A stretch of DNA of 64,000 nt from Hydra vulgaris (taxonomy: Eukaryota; Cnidaria; Hydrozoa; Anthoathecata; Hydridae). The position numbers were made by a program, and so were the translations under genes. Location: the NCBI RefSeq assembly GCF_038396675.1, contig NC_088931.1, forward strand, positions 73,375,001 through 73,439,000, written 5' to 3'. The notes beneath the pieces are model-generated. The model saw only the letters and a list, made by a program, of their open reading frames with translations. It was not told the DNA's origin and searched no databases. How positions within the stretch are numbered: position 1 is the stretch's first letter; each line of letters begins with the position of its first letter. Below are positions 62,985 to 64,000 of this stretch, one piece after another.

Positions 62985-63954
62985 CTATAAAAATTTTTTT
63001 TTACCATAATGATAAGCATGAAAAGTTCTATCAGCAACTCTAAAACGGTTATAAAACTGATAAAGATTTAGGTCAACATTTAAATCATTCATATCCATAT
63101 TCCGCAACTTATCTGATATATTTTGTGCTGCACCTAACACAAAAGGATTCAAAGAAAAAGTATTTAAGTGGTCTTCCGTCTGAAATCTAATAAATTTTTC
63201 AGCCATTTGCCTTCCATGGCCTTTAGTTCCTGTAACAGACCTCTTTAGTTAGCGATTTACAATTTCAAACACCATAGCAGACGTTGCTGTAAGAGGTCCA
63301 AAATTTTTTACCTGGTCAGAGAGATGTGCTAATGCATGGAAAGTGAATGTGCGAATACCTTCACCGAAATAGGAGCATAATGCCTTTTGAAATAAATAAA
63401 TTAGTTGCTGACAAGCATCAATATCATTTGATGAAACAATTTCATTGGATAATGTATAAATAGACGTTGAAAGCATTAAATAAAGAGAACAAATTTCAGC
63501 ATTACCAAGTTTGTAAAACACAAATGGCCCATAATACAATAGAAAATACTTGTGCTCTTGAGCTTACCACTTAACAAGTTCATTATTCAAATTTTTTGGC
63601 TTCCGTCGAAAAAAACTTGGCAATTTTATGGAGTCTATTATATTAGATAACTTTGGAATATTTACTAATTTTTTGGAAACAATAAAGTTTAAAATTGTTT
63701 TAGCAATTCCTATATAAATTAAATGCATTACATCAAGAGGTGCACAAATAGGCAGTGAAATCAAATCTGTTAAAGCTGTCTTTCCCTTAACACCAAAAAC
63801 AGGATTTTCTTCAGTTGCACGTATACGGTGATCTGCATAGGTTGCATTATTTCTAAGAATAAATATTTTTTGAATAGGAAAAAGCATCTTGTGGTGAACT
63901 TTGCTATAAGCGCCTTCAATTAAACATAAACTGCATCCAAATCTAAAAAAATAA
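62985..63954 (-). pseudogene. Second TNP2/DUF4218-like transposase, two in-frame stops
   Basis: An exon begins at 63954 after a good acceptor (TTTTTTTAG): FGCSLCLIEGAYSKVHHK, then NPVFGVKGKTALTDLISL, PICAPLDVMHLIYIGIAKTI (the D-xMH motif), FFRRKPKNLNNELVKW. A TAA follows, then AQEHKYFLLYYGPFVFY continues in the same frame, through TFHALAHLSDQVKNFGPL and TSAMVFEIVNR, a second TAA, and LKRSVTGTKGHGRQMAEKF to HAYHYG near 63004, where a possible donor (GGTAAAA) follows. The order FGC..C, G.KG.T.L, P.D.MH, LLYYGP, H.LAHL.D.....GPL is that of DUF4218/TNP2 proteins. It is only distantly similar to the transposase at 15.6-16.9 kb. The 5' exons probably lie beyond the window. Confidence 0.8.
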
Positions 63955-64000
63955 GCTCAAATACACCTGCTAGTTTTCATTGTTTAAAAGAAAAATTAAC

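Overview
The window looks like a piece of a very AT-rich, transposon-saturated animal genome, most probably a cnidarian of the Hydra type. This is inference from the low GC content, the mix of CR1/L2-like LINE remnants, an intact mariner, hAT-like, P-element and TNP2/DUF4218-like transposases, and the very long (TA)n tracts. No bacterial operon, rRNA, CRISPR or convincing tRNA is present. I found no secure host gene. Nearly all recognisable coding sequence belongs to mobile elements, most of it broken.

Layout. 0.2-1.5 kb: LINE reverse transcriptase (-). 2.26-3.57 kb: complete mariner with an open transposase (-). 4.15-5.66 kb: LINE (+) interrupted by a TIR element. About 6.1 kb: one Tol2-like hAT end. 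8.6-10.4 kb: second LINE (+). 12.0-12.3 kb: ZBED5-like hAT fragment (-).

12.49-23.09 kb: a composite bounded by inverted ends that begin C-C-(T/C)-A-G-C-G-G-G-C-A-C. It carries two minus-strand genes: a seven-exon DUF4806 protein (12.8-15.4 kb) and a TNP2/DUF4218-like transposase (C-terminal and middle parts 15.6-16.9 kb, N-terminal exon 22.4-22.8 kb). Between the transposase parts lies a second element (17.1-22.4 kb, +) with another transposase-like gene, and a fresh 170-bp-arm palindrome sits at the disrupted junction.

23.4-33.2 kb: small TIR elements, two minus-strand transposon genes (27.7-28.4 and 28.9-29.9 kb), a repeat with a conserved 64-codon ORF (30.4-31.2 kb) and a deletion derivative of the nested element (31.2-33.2 kb). 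33.24-37.38 kb: a giant, almost perfect palindrome with arms of about 1.7 kb. 37.87-39.96 kb: three copies of a roughly 660-bp element, each holding four or five 42-bp repeats and each bordered by (TA)n. 41.06-44.09 kb: a young P element with a THAP domain, 67-bp TIRs and about four lesions, inserted beside a second copy of the 64-codon-ORF repeat. 44.67-46.01 kb: a TIR element with TTA target duplications and a nested foldback.

46.8-47.9 kb: remnant of a GQN-type DDE-like transposase split by a TTAA-flanked MITE. 48.9-49.1 kb: tandem palindromes in (TA)n. 49.2-55.6 kb: three LINE fragments (-), one with an in-frame 51-codon duplication. 57.8-58.4 kb: G-rich MITE. 59.6 kb: Penelope-like fragment. 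61.5 kb: foldback with minisatellite core. 63.0-63.95 kb: a second, divergent TNP2/DUF4218-like transposase with two in-frame stops, probably running past the window edge.

Functionally the window is a stratigraphy of insertions. The most informative units are the composite at 12.5-23.1 kb (possible two-gene transposon plus nested element), the palindrome at 33.2-37.4 kb and the (TA)n-bordered repeat elements at 37.9-40.0 kb.
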